DNA of 64,000 nucleotides from Ceratodon purpureus (GCA_014871385.1 CM026426.1:85580947-85644946); one strand, 5' to 3'. Positions 30,369 through 42,860 are shown, counted from the first letter of the stretch. Notes: a model not told the origin generated them from the sequence alone. Made by a program: numbers and translations.

Positions 30369-32445
30369 ATGCGCGATCCCTCTATTGTAAAATCTGTTGT
30401 GTTTGCACTACCAACGCCAGGGATGTCGTGCTGTAGGAAGGGAAAGGCTGCGGCTTCTCCAGAGAAGGATTGCACTGAGAAGAAGGAGGTCGTGGAGAAG
30501 AAGGAGGTCGTGAACCTTGCTGACAGCAAGGAGGAGGAAGGAGTTGAGACGCCATAGGATGATGCGTTTGATTTGGAGGCCTTACCCCCTGCACTTCATC
30601 GACAACTCCACCACCTCGCCCCATTTCTGCTGGGTAGGCAGGCTGCGGATTACGATGAAGACTTCTTTCACTGCACCTTGGAGCTCTCCAATGTAGGGTT
30701 CAAGTTCAGTGACCTCAGCAACGACAAGCATTGTTGGAAGGCCGACTTCATCGACAGATGGCCGAAGCGTACTTCTGGGCGGCACTACGTTGCTGATTGT
30801 GAGGATGGAGAGGCCGTGAGGAATTACTTGCTCCAATACCGGAAGACCTATGGAGGTGACCCCGACAATTGGGCATTCGGGACCTCCTTCCTTCGGGCTT
30901 GCCACCTCTTCTTTGAGGAGGGCGAGGATGTCAACTTCGCCCAGAAGGCGCGTGAGAAGCTGCTAGGGCGTAATCCGCAGAAGTTGACACCCCCGGCCTT
31001 GAGGGAGCAGATTGAAGCCATCATTGACTTCCTTGCTGGCGACATCCCCGGTGCTGGCAGCAAGGGCAAGTGCGGAGGGGCGGAGGGGCGGAGGCGAGCT
31101 GCGGAGCCAATGCATATGGAGCCACCTCCAAGGCCGTCACGGCCACGGAGGCAAAGAAGGTCAGGGGTCCTAGATCCCTACCCGCTCCTGCCAAGGCCGT
31201 GGAGGAGAAAAAGGCTGTGAAGACCCCAGCTGCCGTTGCCATCAAGGTGCAGCCCTTGGTGGCAACGGATCCGAAGCAGGTCCTAGAGCAGCAACGCCTT
31301 AAGAAGAAGTCATTGGAGGCGGCACTCGTGAAGGTGGAGGCCAGACGGGACCGCGTGAAGGTCAACCTTGCAACCCAGCGGGACTACATCAAGACCAAGG
31401 AGGCCGAGGAGTCCAAGCTCTATGACGACATCTTCTCCGCCTGCGAGGCCGCCAAGAAGGCCGCGGCTGATGGCAACGATCAAGAGAAGAGGCGCTTTGA
31501 TCAGGCGGCCCGCTTGGGCCAAGACAAGCTAGGGCTCGCAAGCAAGGCACTTGAGGAGGCCCAGGGCCGCATTGATAGGATCTACAAGAAGTTGGAGGAG
31601 ATGAAAGCGGATGAGCAGAGACGGCATGCTGAGGTTTCCACGCTGACAGCAGAGATCTCGGCCTTGGAGTTGGCATCAGCTTTCTTGCGGCCGAAGAAGG
31701 TATTGGCTCGCTACCCCGGCGAGTGGCAGGTTTTGCCAATAGCCGTGAACCACCGATGCCCCTTCAGCAAGCGTTGCTTCGTTGACACCTGATGCGTACC
31801 TTTGTTCTGCGGCTGCTTGGCACATCCCCATTGTATGTTTGAGGCAGTCTTCTCCGAGGACGCCCGATGCCGTCGATGCGAGCGGGGTATGACTAGAGGA
31901 TGGCTTGGGCAGTGGGGCTTCGACCTTGACTCCAAGGCCGCGGAGGAATTACGCCTCACCAAGGAGATCCTTCTGGCCAAGCCCGCTTCACCACGTGCTA
32001 GCAGCAAGCGGCCCGCTGCCCCCTCTATGGCCGCGCTTCCGTGGAATAAGGCCAAGTATGTCACTGGGGACACTCCTGGTCCATCGACAGATCTCAATAA
32101 ACGCCCTGCTTCTGCCAACGGCGACCAAGGTTTGTTGCCCGTAAATCTACCTACCCATTGCTTGTTGCCTGCCCCGTGGTTACATCCGAATGTTACTTCT
32201 TTTCTAATTCTTGTTTGTTGGCAGCAACTGCAAAGGATGCTCTCCCCGACTCAGACTCCCTAGCGTTCGATCCCACGCAGGTCTTTCCTCGTGAGACCCA
32301 GGCAGCCCTATGCGGTGATGGGAACCGTGACTCCTCCGCCACCCCGCAAGGACCAGGTGAAGGTGAGAAGAACGAGTTCGATACCAACATGGAGAAACTG
32401 TCGAGCCTTGTTGAGGCAATTGCCACTAATGCAACCGTGGAGTAG
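30369..32445 (+). pseudogene. Coiled-coil/variant RING-finger protein, homologue of the element A gene
   Basis: The ATG at 30,369 begins MRDPSIVKSVVFALP, then a Lys/Glu linker and a globular domain (30,560-31,050) with RHYVADCEDGEAV and SFLRACHLFFEEGEDVNFAQKAREKL. These align with YWQDCEVQEVV and FAEGIALEYEEGGGRVNWCAF of the element A gene. A long coiled coil follows (31,260-31,670), then a finger (31,750-31,900): HRCPFSKRCFVD, CGCLAHPHC, EAVF, ARCRRC, GWLGQWGF. The last exon follows an intron 32,137-32,227 (GTTTGT...GGCAG) and ends TAG at 32,445. Interruptions: TAG at 30,555, a frame change between the globular domain and coiled coil near 31,070, and TGA at about 31,790 inside the finger. 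The start is chosen as the first ATG after a TTTTCAG-rich stretch. Function unknown. Confidence 0.55.
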
Positions 32446-33990
32446 ATTCCCACCTTGGACAGTTTTCTAGGCCGGGTTAGGGGTTTGCTGGCAGCGACTC
32501 TAGGTCCGAACTTTTATGGGCCACCTTTCTCAAACTTTTCCGAAGTTGAAAACAATTAGCCTCTGGAGTGCCATGTCTCTTTGAAAGAAATGGCATTCTT
32601 GTAACCCTTCTTTTTTATTTGCAACTGTATTTCTCCTTTATTGTAGATTGTCGACAGCAAGGGCTGCATTTTAGCCGCCATTTTATCTTTCGACCTGTTT
32701 ATCTCTTCAAGCCTGCGCTATTTGAGAGCCATGGCCGTCTTTGAAGTTCATCCCTTTGTATTTCCCTTCTTATATGCAATCAGGTTGCATTTTTTATTTG
32801 CAAGCTCTTTTGTTCTTTATTTTTTCTTACCTCATTAATCGCAACCATGGTTCCTTTTAATATTTGCAATTGTTATTATTTTCCATATGCGACCTACTTC
32901 ATCTCTTATGTACAACTGTTTTAATTTTTATCTTATTCTATTAGAATCAACTGTAGTCCTTTTTTTATTTGCAACTTTCTTTTTTTTTCCTGCGTTGGCA
33001 GCAAGGGCTGCATTGTACCCGCCACTGCCAGTTCAGAGCACCAAGTTCACGAAGGAGCCAACCTCTACGACCAAAATGACAAACTTTACATTCCTTCCTA
33101 ATTACTTTATATTTGTCAAGTGCCAGACTCCATTTTGTGTTTGCAACTGATGTGGTCTCTAGTTAGCAATTGTTTTTATTTCTTATTTTGCACTGGCAGC
33201 AGGCTCCACCATCAATGGCGCCACCACAAGTTCTAAGCAATTTTCCGATTCAGACCCGGGCTCTTTGAAACCCGGGCCTTTCTTTAGACTTCCTGTAATT
33301 TATTTTATTTTTCATTGGCACCCTAAGATGCATTTCTTAATTGCAACTGTCTTTGTTTTTTATTTCCGCTGGCAGCACAAAAATCGAGAGTCCTTCAAAT
33401 TTGCCGTATATAACATGTTCATAGAAGAAGTCCCACTGAAAGTCCTGAATGGTAAGCAAAACCATTACCTGAACTCACTAACGACTTGGCGAAGAACCTA
33501 ATGACATCCCACATACTATAACTACTCATCTTGAAATCACTTATCCTACAGCTCCACAATCTTAATCCTTTTGCGAACCGAGACATCTGCAACTATAAGG
33601 TGTCTCTCATGGCGCTGGTTGATCTGCACCCAACAAATCCTGTCTGTTTCGTTTGCTGGCAGCAAGGACCTCCGAACAGCCAATTCCCAACACATCTAAA
33701 CGATACGATGAATTCGCCTAGACTCATACCTTTTTCTCGGGAACACCGTTGGCCTCTATCACAACCAGGTTGTACTGCCCAGGTACGTCATCTCCAAGTG
33801 CCATTGCAATTTCTTGCCGCTGGTGGGATACTGGCCAGCCCTTGCCAACTTCGAATGCTGGCAGCAGGTTCCCCCTAAACATACAAGACACTTCCACCAT
33901 CACCTCCTCTGGTAGGTGATCCATCGCTTCCCACTTACTGTTGGCAGCCCCCCTATACCTTGTATACATGAACCTGGTGTGTAATATTTG
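32446..33990 (+). repeat. Array of T-rich segments each ending in GGCAGCA
   Basis: TTTGCAACTGT-like starts (32,619; 32,863; 32,970; 33,141; 33,341) are followed by pyrimidine-rich DNA and CTGGCAGCA or TTGGCAGCA (32,485; 32,654 as CGACAGCA; 32,997; 33,193; 33,369; 33,659; 33,858; 33,943). Spacing is about 85-340 bp. Each unit looks like a plant intron 3' end joined to a short exon. GCAAGGGCTGCA occurs after two of them and again at 25,527. Reads as a decayed multi-copy exon/intron array or a satellite built from a splice-acceptor region. Confidence 0.45.
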
Positions 33991-34960
33991 TCTTCCCTCA
34001 TGATAGCGGAAGACAATGCTGGTCCTGTTGGCAACGCACTTGATGACATCTTGGCCAATGTGGAACTTCTCGTTCCACCCTGGTTTCATCAGACTGCTCA
34101 GCAGAGCCTCGGATCGACTATTCAAGACAAACAGTGTAGGTGTCCGCCTAATGCTTTCAGCAGCTACCGCAAACAAATCAACCATAACATGGATTGGCAT
34201 AAACCATTGCTAGTAGACGAAGCTGCTACCAGTTGTTGCTTTCATAGCATTTGCAAAATTGAGAGTGAGCTTTGTTCTAAACGCCTCAGATGTGTGCATG
34301 TCTGGCAAATCCCACTCCACATCATTGAATCGTGGAAGCGGGAGTGCTTCAACCTTCCCGTACAGCGTGTCACCAGTTGGAGGCAAATACAGACCACCAA
34401 GGAAGAATGTACCTATGTCCAGCAACACCGCGTGGCTTTGTCGATTCTGTGTTGCCTCCCCAATCTCGACATGGTGCACAAGAATGGGACCAAGGATAGA
34501 TGTGGGGTGTATCCAATCCTCCGAAAGCAACGCTTAAAGGTAGTTTGCCATACCTGAATTGGTTGTTGCCTCAGTGGGATCCAAGCACAGATGCCTTGGC
34601 TGATATGCATGCTGCACAAGCACCTTATCGAGGTCGCATGCTCCATGCTCCGTGGAGATCCAAGAGAAATCTCTGATCTGCGCTTTGAAGGCCCCCCGAA
34701 AATTTTCTCCACCATGCCGACTTGCCTCTCTACCCCAAGGCCTATCCGACGCTAGTTGCAGCATAACCCATGAATCACAATCCACCCTCATCGGGATCCT
34801 GTTGCCCTCCATGTCTTGAGTGTTATACAGGATGGCACTTTGTACGAGGGAGTTTGGCCGTGTAGCCATACCACTAGAATGCATGAAATTTTCGACTGTG
34901 AACTCAAAAACTCACAAATGTTGTCGTCGTTGTCATCAACCGCCAAAACTACATGCTGTC
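33724..34960 (-). pseudogene. Unrecognised coding relic, one long frame with two internal stops
   Basis: A single reading frame runs for about 400 codons on the minus strand with only two internal stops and no frame change, so it was coding until recently. The product is mixed hydrophobic and polar, with no low complexity: PMRVDCDSWVMLQLASDRPW, ILGPILVHHVEIGEATQ, GTFFLGGLYLPPTGDTLYGK, FNDVEWDLPDMHTSEAF, MVEVSCMFRGNLLPAFEVG and GQYNLVVIEANGVPEKKV at the end. I do not recognise a family. A likely acceptor precedes it near 34,905. The GGCAGCA segments on the plus strand overlap its 3' part, so one of the two readings may be coincidental. Confidence 0.4.
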
Positions 34961-35849
34961 AACACACCCTCCGCCATCACGAACGCCTAATTCCGACGCC
35001 CACGGCGTTGCCACCAAGGTACGACCTACCCTAAACCTCATCCCGAGACCCCAATTCCCAACTCAGGTACTCTCTCCAACCTATGTGGATGGCAGACCGC
35101 TGGCAGCGTTTGGGAGACCACTACAGCTAAACCCTAAATCTCTATTGCACAATGTGTGACCACCCACAACCCAAATCGAAAAACCTAATGAAGCCTTTAG
35201 AGGCCTCCACCGCTCTATCCTGGTTGACAACGCAACCGCGACAACTTTCTCACAGGAACGCATGAGGTTTGGAATGACCGTTGGCAGCATTTCAACATCA
35301 ACACCATGTGCACGTTGCATCTCAAAGGGGGAGCAGCAACTCGATTCCGGTAGGTGGCTAAACTGAGTCAGTTTTGCAGGATTTCATAAAGCCCACCACC
35401 GCTGACACCCTTCTGCAATGCTTGGATTCCGTGCGCTTAGAGGCTCCGCTCTTGACCTGCGGGAATACACGCGCGAAGGGACACAAGCCTTTGTGCGCGA
35501 CTACTAGCTGGATCCCCCAAACACCGATTTGGCGACCTGCTGGCACCATTGGTGCCAGCAAGTAAAGTGCACGGGCATGGCCAAATTTTGAGGCACAAGT
35601 TTCAAGAGAAGGCCCATTGTAGACCCCATATTTCCCCTAATGCTAGCATGTGGTGAGTATCACTAACCCCCTCTCGATTTCAGCTCCTCGTTACTTTTTC
35701 AAATGTTGTCTTGCTCTTTGTAGAACCTAGGCTTCTCTAATTCAGAATGCTATTTTAAGTTGCTCTTGTTTAGGGGGGTCTTTGCCTGTTACCTAAGGTG
35801 TTGAGTCTAGTGCTTCGCCAATCATCATACCTCCTAAGAGGAGTAATCT

Positions 35850-38242
35850 TGCGGTGAAACTCATTCCTCGCAGTAATCCCGCTCTCAAGCTCATTCCCGC
35901 TAGAGAGGTTACACCACGACGCACTCTGATGTTGTCTGGACCTGATGATCCCAAGCTTATTCCAATTCTTAAGCAGCCCGGCACTGCATCCTTGAAGTAC
36001 CCTTCAACTGACCGGGAGGGTGACAACAATATAGTCATGGCCAGCGATTCGAGTTCCGAAAAATGGAAAGGAGAAGAAATTGCAAGTGAATTTGACGAGT
36101 ACATGGATAAGGACAATAACAAGCAGAGTGAGTTAGATGATGATTTCCAGGTTGTGCCAGAAGGCCCTCCACTCAAAAGACGAGTCTGCTACGATAGCAT
36201 AAGACTGTACCACATTGAATGGACTTCTAGATGTCCTTGGGTTGTGCCTGTTACGAAAAACGGTAGACAATATGTCAAGTGTGATCCCTGCTCAGTTGTT
36301 GATGGAAGACGAGTTCTCCTAATGCCTAAGCTGGATACGCTTTTGAAATGTGCAGGGCAAAGGAAGCTTAGTTCTCCAATACTGTCTCTTTGAACCTGAG
36401 CTCTATGCAATGCTTGTTTCAATTCTCGAAAACTATGGCAAATGTTTGTTTTAGGCCTGTGGCAATATGCTTGCTTCTGAGGTGATAGTCTTATGCCGTG
36501 GGGGTTCTGCAACGCAGGCAATTGAAGACGTTGAGAAGTTATAAGTCAAAAAGGTGAGATGTATGTCAACAAGCCTCTGTCGCCATTAGCAATATTTGTT
36601 ATTGTATACAAGAAGACCGAAGCTCACAGTGCTTGAGCAAGTGAACCATGTGGACAAGAAGATGAGAGCTAAGAAGAAGGTGCAGATGATAGTTCTCTAT
36701 CACTTGTTCGACCAAGGTAGGCCGATGGCTGACTTTCCTCAAATGAAGGAGTTCCTGAAGAAACTTGGCACTTCTGACATGTCCCCAATAAACACAGGAA
36801 TGAGCATAGCGGCTGGTGCCTGGTCGAATGCATGTTTAATCAAGTAACACCTATGTTTCCATTCCAATTCTTCCCTTTTGTCTACTAGAAATCTTTGTTT
36901 CAAATTCTTCCCTTTTGTCTACTAGAAATCTTTGTTTCAAATTAGTAGTGGTTGCTGAATGGTGCCTCCTTGTAATGGGTGCTGAATGGTTGAATTGCCG
37001 TTGGCTGAATAATTGAATTGGTTGTTGGTTGGAGTTTTGAATGGTTGTTGGTTGTTGGCTAAATGGTTGAATGATTGAATGGTTGTTGAATGATTGAATG
37101 ATTGAATTGTTGTTGAATTGTTGCTCCTAGTGTTTTTGCTGGTTTTTATCTTGTGCCAATGGTACATGTGTTTAGGTCCAGGATTGCATGAAGGCTAAGA
37201 TATCTTTAGCTAGCTTTGTGGCATTAATCTGTGATGAAGTGACAACTGTTGACCATGGCAGCTACGTCTCCATACATGCATATGTGTGTGAAAATTGGGT
37301 AAGTGTGCCATTGTTGATTGCAGTCAAGCAAGTGACTGATGGTGGCAAAGCTCCAGATATCACCAAGCTCTTGATGGATACCCTTATGCAGATGGGTGAT
37401 CTGGATGAGTGGAGCATCAGAACCAAGCTCATCTCATTTGGAGCAGATGGCGCCAATTTTTTATAAGGGTGCAAGACCGGAGTTGCCAAGCAGATTAAAG
37501 ACTAGCATGCCCACTATGTTATCAGTGTTCATGACTTTGCTTACAAGTTGAATCTTGCATTCAAGTCCTTGAGTGGTGTGGGTATTATGCCAAATATTGA
37601 GGATCTTATGAGGGCCACATATGGCTACTTCGCCCATTCACCAAAGAAGATCTTGGAGTTTCAACAACTCTCAGAGGAGAATGATAGTAGAGGTCTGAAG
37701 CTCTTGAGGAACGTGTCCACTCTGTAGATTAGTCTACTAGATCCTTTGAGGAGGATTTTATCATAGTACAGGTCTGTAATGGGCAAAATGTACCAAGTCA
37801 AAGGCTCAGATATGAAGGCTCAGGAAAAGGTCCTTTCAGCCCCTTTTGTCTCATGTTTTGCTGCATTTCAGTTTCTTTGTAGCTCCAGTGCAAAAGTTGC
37901 TACTTCTGAATTGCAATGTCGGCAATAAGTGATGATTCTAAGGGTAATGTTTTCTTTTTTTAAGAATGCCTCAACCTTATGGTGGACTCATACACGCTTT
38001 TGGGAATGGCAACAGTTGTCCCTCTCATTGAGAATGTGGATTTACTTATGTCATTTGCTCAAGCAAGCAACGTGTATTTCCAAGACTTTGTGGGAGCTCT
38101 AGTTGTTTGTGAGGCCGAGCTCTTAAAGTTGTATGCAGACGATGCTTGTGCTTTTTCATCTTACAAACACCATGTTTTCAAGAGCGAGAATTTCTCTCTA
38201 CCGTTTGATTGGAGCGGCAGAACTTTCTATGTCAAAAATTAA
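35850..38242 (+). pseudogene. hAT-type transposase relic (DUF4371/ZNF862-like)
   Basis: Exon-like pieces in order: a BED-like zinc region (36,200-36,370: RCPWVVPVTKNGRQYVKCDPC, KLDTLLKCAGQRK); LFDQGRPMADFPQMKEFLKKLG (36,700-36,760); and the RNase-H-like core (37,188-37,780): ICDEVTTVDHGSYVSIHAYVCENW with the first Asp, KLISFGADGANF with the second Asp, GCKTGVAKQIKD, VHDFAYKLNLAFKSL, YFAHSPKKILEFQQL, and NVSTL then ISLLDPLRRIL where hAT proteins have TRW. The C-terminal piece runs from 37,979 to 38,242. At least four internal stops (TAA 37,463; TAGs near 37,504, 37,725 and 37,764) mean it is dead. The fold cuts and pastes DNA with 8-bp target duplications. I could not find its terminal repeats. 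Confidence 0.75.
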
Positions 38243-39160
38243 TTTGTAGCCAGAGTTAGCTTTTGTAGAGAAGTTATTGTTGCCAATTAAAAGTCGCTGG
38301 AAACATCCTAGAGCCAGCATTTTTTGGCTAAAAAAAATTCTTTTGCCAGTCTAGCTAAAACTTTGTTCACGCTGTAGCCAACTAGCGCAAGCCAATCCCT
38401 CAAAATAATTCTACTGAGTCACGGTGCCAATTTCCCGCCTCCCCGCCAATTGTTCCCGCCTGAATTTCTTGGTCCCGCTCGTTGCTTCCTTCACGAGCCG
38501 TCCCATCGTCGCATCTAGTTTGCTCTCGGTGTTGCATCGAGCCTACCTTCCTCCGCGTCGAGACTAATCTGCAACGCATCAAGCATACAACCTGCGTCAT
38601 AGCGAGTCTGCAGCTTATGTCGAGCTCGCCCTCTCGGCGAGACTGTCAACATTCGTCCTTGCCCTGTGCAGCATTCGGCACCACTCACGACTTTTGTAGT
38701 TTCAGCAGCAGTCTCGATCTTGCCACGCTCCTTGGAGCCTCACCCTTGAGTCGATCCTGCAGCCCCATCGTCGCTCTCTCTTTTGCTTCAGGTGTTGATT
38801 CTTAGTAATTTTGATTTTTTATTTATTTAAAGTTTTTGTTACTGCATTGCTCCTTCTTTTGCTTGTATTCTATGTTCTTTTTTTTCTTGTATTGTATGCT
38901 GTTATGATTTCTTTTGTAATTTTCAACTTCAAATTGTAACATACAATGTAGGGTTTACGGTTCCATGTTTATTATGTTTGATGGAAGATTGCTTGTTCAA
39001 TTTTTGCAGGTTGAAGTGTAGGTTTAAGAAGAAAAAAACAAAGAGTTTATTTTAGTGTTGATAGGTAGAAAAAATAGAAGCATTGAACTTGTACCAATAA
39101 TTTTTTATGTATATTGATTCAATAAGCTGACTTAAAATTAAATCATGACTTTAAATTAAA
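38243..39160. other. No gene supported
   Basis: 38,420-38,800 is a GC-richer stretch with open frames on both strands that look like chance. The rest is T-rich. It may be leader or terminal sequence of the neighbouring hAT or palindrome element. Confidence 0.4.
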
Positions 39161-39162
39161 TC

Positions 39163-41695
39163 ATGGGGCAATACCCACCGTAGCCAAGTTTTTGAGCAAA
39201 ATGATTCATTTTTGGTCGCCTCTTAAAGGTTCTTAATAATTCAATAATATAGAAAAGAAAAATTAAAAGAAAATAAAATGTAGAATTGCACCCACACAAG
39301 AAATTGTAATGGCATACTATAAAATTGAGCTGATACCATCATGGGCTCAAATTGAGTTATATCACAAATCTTTGGAAATCATCCAAAGAAGCACGCTTGG
39401 AGATACCTCCTTAGTGGCTAGGCAATACTCATCATGATTTGAATTCATTACGACCTTTAAGAAATACTCATCTTAGCATTACCCATCATAGTGATATTTT
39501 GAAAATGCACCACTTCCTCTAGAAAATATCCATCATAAACTAAGTATGAGACAAATCACAACCACATGGGATGAACACCCATCACAAAGATACTCTGGAA
39601 TGTGTCACAACTCTTAAATCCATATCCATCGTGATTACATTTCTAAAAAGAAAATTATATCTTGCCCTTTGTGATCATTCAAGGCATATTTAGGTAATTC
39701 TGGACTTTTTAAAGTCCAGAATTAATGGTCAGCTCATCCGCCGACAAAATGTTTGGAGTAAATACCTTAAAATCATTGAAAAAAATTAGAATAAATACTG
39801 TAAAATAATGCAAAATTCACAAAAAATTAGACATAATGATGTCCAAATGTAGAATTTATAGCTGAAACAGAGTCAAAATAATAAATTTTGAGCCAAATAA
39901 TGGTTTTTATAGCATATTTTGAGCAGAAATTGCAAAAAAAAAAAGTTTTTTTTCAACCTTGCTATTTTGGTCGGCAACCCGCCGACGGAATGATAAAAAG
40001 TCCAGAATTAGGCGTTTTGTCCAGAATTACTTAAATATCCCTTATTCTATAATATCTCCAAAATTAGGGGGAAAAGATATTAAATTGTTACTTCGCTAAG
40101 CCTTTAAAATATAAACCATACAAATGCGCATAAATTTTGAATAGATGCAATAAAATAAAAACAAAAAAAAAAACTAATGCGTTAAAGGTATTAAACATAT
40201 GCCATACAAAGCTTCAACGATGCTTGAATTTCAAATCTCCTTTGAAGCCACAAATGATGTCTATTCCAATTTATGTGCAAAAATAAATATTGGTACCCTC
40301 ATTTCATTGGAAGGCAATCCCAAGTTGCAATTGTTACTTTAGATGAAGGTGGGTTCATAAGGATGATTGCACAATAAGGCCAAGAAGCCTCCATCCATCT
40401 ACGTAATACATAATATGTGATGGTGACCATGACTTAAAACCATGGATTACCTCCTTATATTTTGATGGATGAGAAAGCGACAGGAATATCCAAGGCATCC
40501 ATCCGAGAAAGTACCAGTAAGGGCTAATTCTCCCGGCCAAAGATCGGCGCTTCAAGTGGGAACAATTACTGGTTTGGGTGATTTTCCAAAGTCCTCATGC
40601 TGCATCCATTTTACCTCAAGACCTTTACCCGTGGATTTAAGCATACTAGTAGAACTACGGCCAAGGAGAATCAACCCCTACACTGGTACCTTATCGGATG
40701 AATGATGTAAATGGTTCCTTTGATTTCTCATCCATCATCATCCAAGTAGGTAACCCATGGTTCGAACCTATAGTTACCTTGACATCTAGATGAATGGGGG
40801 CTTTTTGGCCTTATTGTGCAATCATTCTTATGAACCTACATCCATTTAAAGGAACAATTGCAACTTGAAATCGCTTTTCCAATATAATGAGAGGACCTAA
40901 AAATTTTTGTGCACATAAATTGAAGTGGTTATCACTTATGGTTTTAAAGGAGATTTGTAAGTCAAGCACCATTGAAGTTTTGAATGAGGTATGTTTTAAA
41001 GTTGTAACTCATTAGTAATCTTGATTTATTAAAATGCTTAAGAAGCTAAATGGTGATACCGCACAAATGAAAATGTGAGTGAATGTTGAAACAGTTTAAT
41101 AATTTTAAATTTCCTAGGTTTATAGGTATTATTGAATGATTATACAAAGTAGACATATTTTTTTTTGTAGACATGCAATCATGATGAATTTGGCATAAAG
41201 ACTTGTGATGTATCTCTATGATAGGTATTTCCTCCATGTGGTTGTGATTTATCTTATATGTATTCCATGATGGGTATCTCCTAGAAGACATGATGCATTT
41301 CAAAATATCCATTATGGATATTTCTTAGAGATCATGATGCATTTTAAAATTGCTCTATGATGGGTAATGCCAAGATGAATAAACCTTAAAGATGGCAATG
41401 GATTTAAAATTATATTCATGATAGATATTGCCTAGGGACTGAGGAGGTATGTCCAAGTGTGCTTCTTTTTATGATTGTTTCAAAGTTTTGTGATATAACT
41501 TTATTTGGGCTTATGATGGGTATTGGCCCAATCATAGAGTGTGCCATTAGAACTTGTTATGTGCTTGCAATTCTGCATTTTACTTTTCTTTTAATTTTTC
41601 CTTCTCTTTATCATAGAGTCATTAGGAACCCATGAAGGGCAACCAGAGACAAATCTTTTTGCTTAAATCTTTGGGTATGATGGATATTGCTTAGA
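39163..41695. mobile_element. Giant imperfect palindrome (foldback-like), arms about 1.03 kb
   Basis: The left arm 39,163-40,552 is the inverse of 40,655-41,695. Example pairs: GGCAATACCCACCGTAG (39,168) with TATGATGGATATTGC near 41,680; AATTGCACCCACACAAG with CTTGCAATTCTGC near 41,560; GGTTCATAAGGATGATTGCA (40,352) with its inverse near 40,830; AGTACCAGTAAGGGCTAATT with its inverse near 40,690. The central spacer is about 100 bp. After removing a 363-bp MITE the left arm is 1,027 bp, close to the 1,041 bp of the right. No transposase inside. A foldback transposon or an inverted duplication are both possible. Confidence 0.75.
39681..40043. mobile_element. MITE nested in the left palindrome arm
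   Basis: Ends AAGGCATATTTAGGTAATTC (39,681) and, inverted, AAGGGATATTTAAGTAATTC, continuing TGGAC at both. Second inverted sites with CCGCCGAC occur inside both ends. ATTC directly flanks each side, a possible 4-bp target duplication. The matching place in the right arm lacks it, so it arrived after the palindrome formed. Confidence 0.75.
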
Positions 41696-41905
41696 GAGTT
41701 GTGTGTTAATTCAAAGTTAGCTTATGATGAATATTTTTCCTACGTCGTGATATTATTCATTAGGTCTTCATGGTGGGTATTGTGTAGGAAGTTTTGAGAG
41801 TTGTCTACGTATGCTTCTTTTGAGGATAATTTCAAGTTCTTGTGATAAATCATATTTGGGCTTCATGATAGGTATTGCTCAATTATAAAGGTGTATCTTT
41901 TTGTT
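41190..41905. repeat. Array of TGATGGGTATTGCCTAG-type units
   Basis: Variants of ATGATGGGTATTNCCTAG recur roughly every 40-70 bp (41,218; 41,270; 41,310; 41,350; 41,430; 41,515; 41,680; 41,770; 41,870). The section 41,440-41,550 is repeated at 41,795-41,905 (period about 355 bp). The inverse units fill the left palindrome arm. Confidence 0.65.
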
Positions 41906-42860
41906 CAAGCATGATTGTTCTTGTGTGCATACCTCCTCCATTTTTATTTTTCTTTTTTGCAATCTGATAATTTATTAACTAAAGCTTCTTTGATTATGCA
42001 TATGATTTTAATAATTTGATGTGCTATGTATTATTTCCATGTGTAGAGTACAAAATGCCTTGACAAAAAGAAGATCCCGTAATTACAAATGAGCATATAA
42101 TTTGACAATCAGTACTTTGTAATACAAAACTAAAAGCCTACAATGAACATTCACCTAGACCTCATCTATGTTAGACTTTAAGAAATTCATACAATGAACA
42201 AAGTAGCTAAAATATTAAACCATAATTTTCCTAGATCAATACAATTCTAGAAAATGCAAACACAAGCCATACTTTTCTTCAACACAATCCATACATACAT
42301 GAATTCAATGACTCTAAACCAATGCAAAGTCAAATATCAAGACAAATGTGAAGAAGAGATTGCATCAACATACATTAGAAATCATTTGTTACAAATTTAA
42401 GGCTTCTATTTTTCCTACTTAAGACTAATTCAAACTTCCAACCTCCCTTCCTTCTTCTTGAATCTACTCTTCAACCTGCAAAAACATAACAAATTTTTTT
42501 ACAAAAAATGATAGACATATAACCTTAAATCCTAAAACATATTTAACTAAAAATTGTAATTTTAAAGTGAAAGCCACTAAAGCAATCAAAACAAAACACA
42601 AAACAAGCATTGCAAAGGAGAGAAAAACAAAATAATTAGATTAAAAAGAGAAGAAGTAAAACGTTTAAATTGCAAAACGTAGTTTTAGATCCCAAAGCTC
42701 TGGTTCCATGTTCAAATTATTGGTATCTCAAAATTGTCTCCCTACACTAGTCCATCGTAACTGAAAAAAAGTACCTTTCATGTGTGCTTATGTTGAGCAA
42801 ATCTCCTTGAGCCTAATTCTAGTATAGCCCCGGGCTTCCTCCAGGTCGGAACCATACCGA
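41906..42860. other. AT-rich, no gene seen
   Basis: No frame with domain character, no terminal repeats recognised. Confidence 0.4.

Noticed and set aside
38482-38805. 107-codon plus-strand frame
   Set aside because: Composition and lack of domains look like chance in a GC-rich patch.
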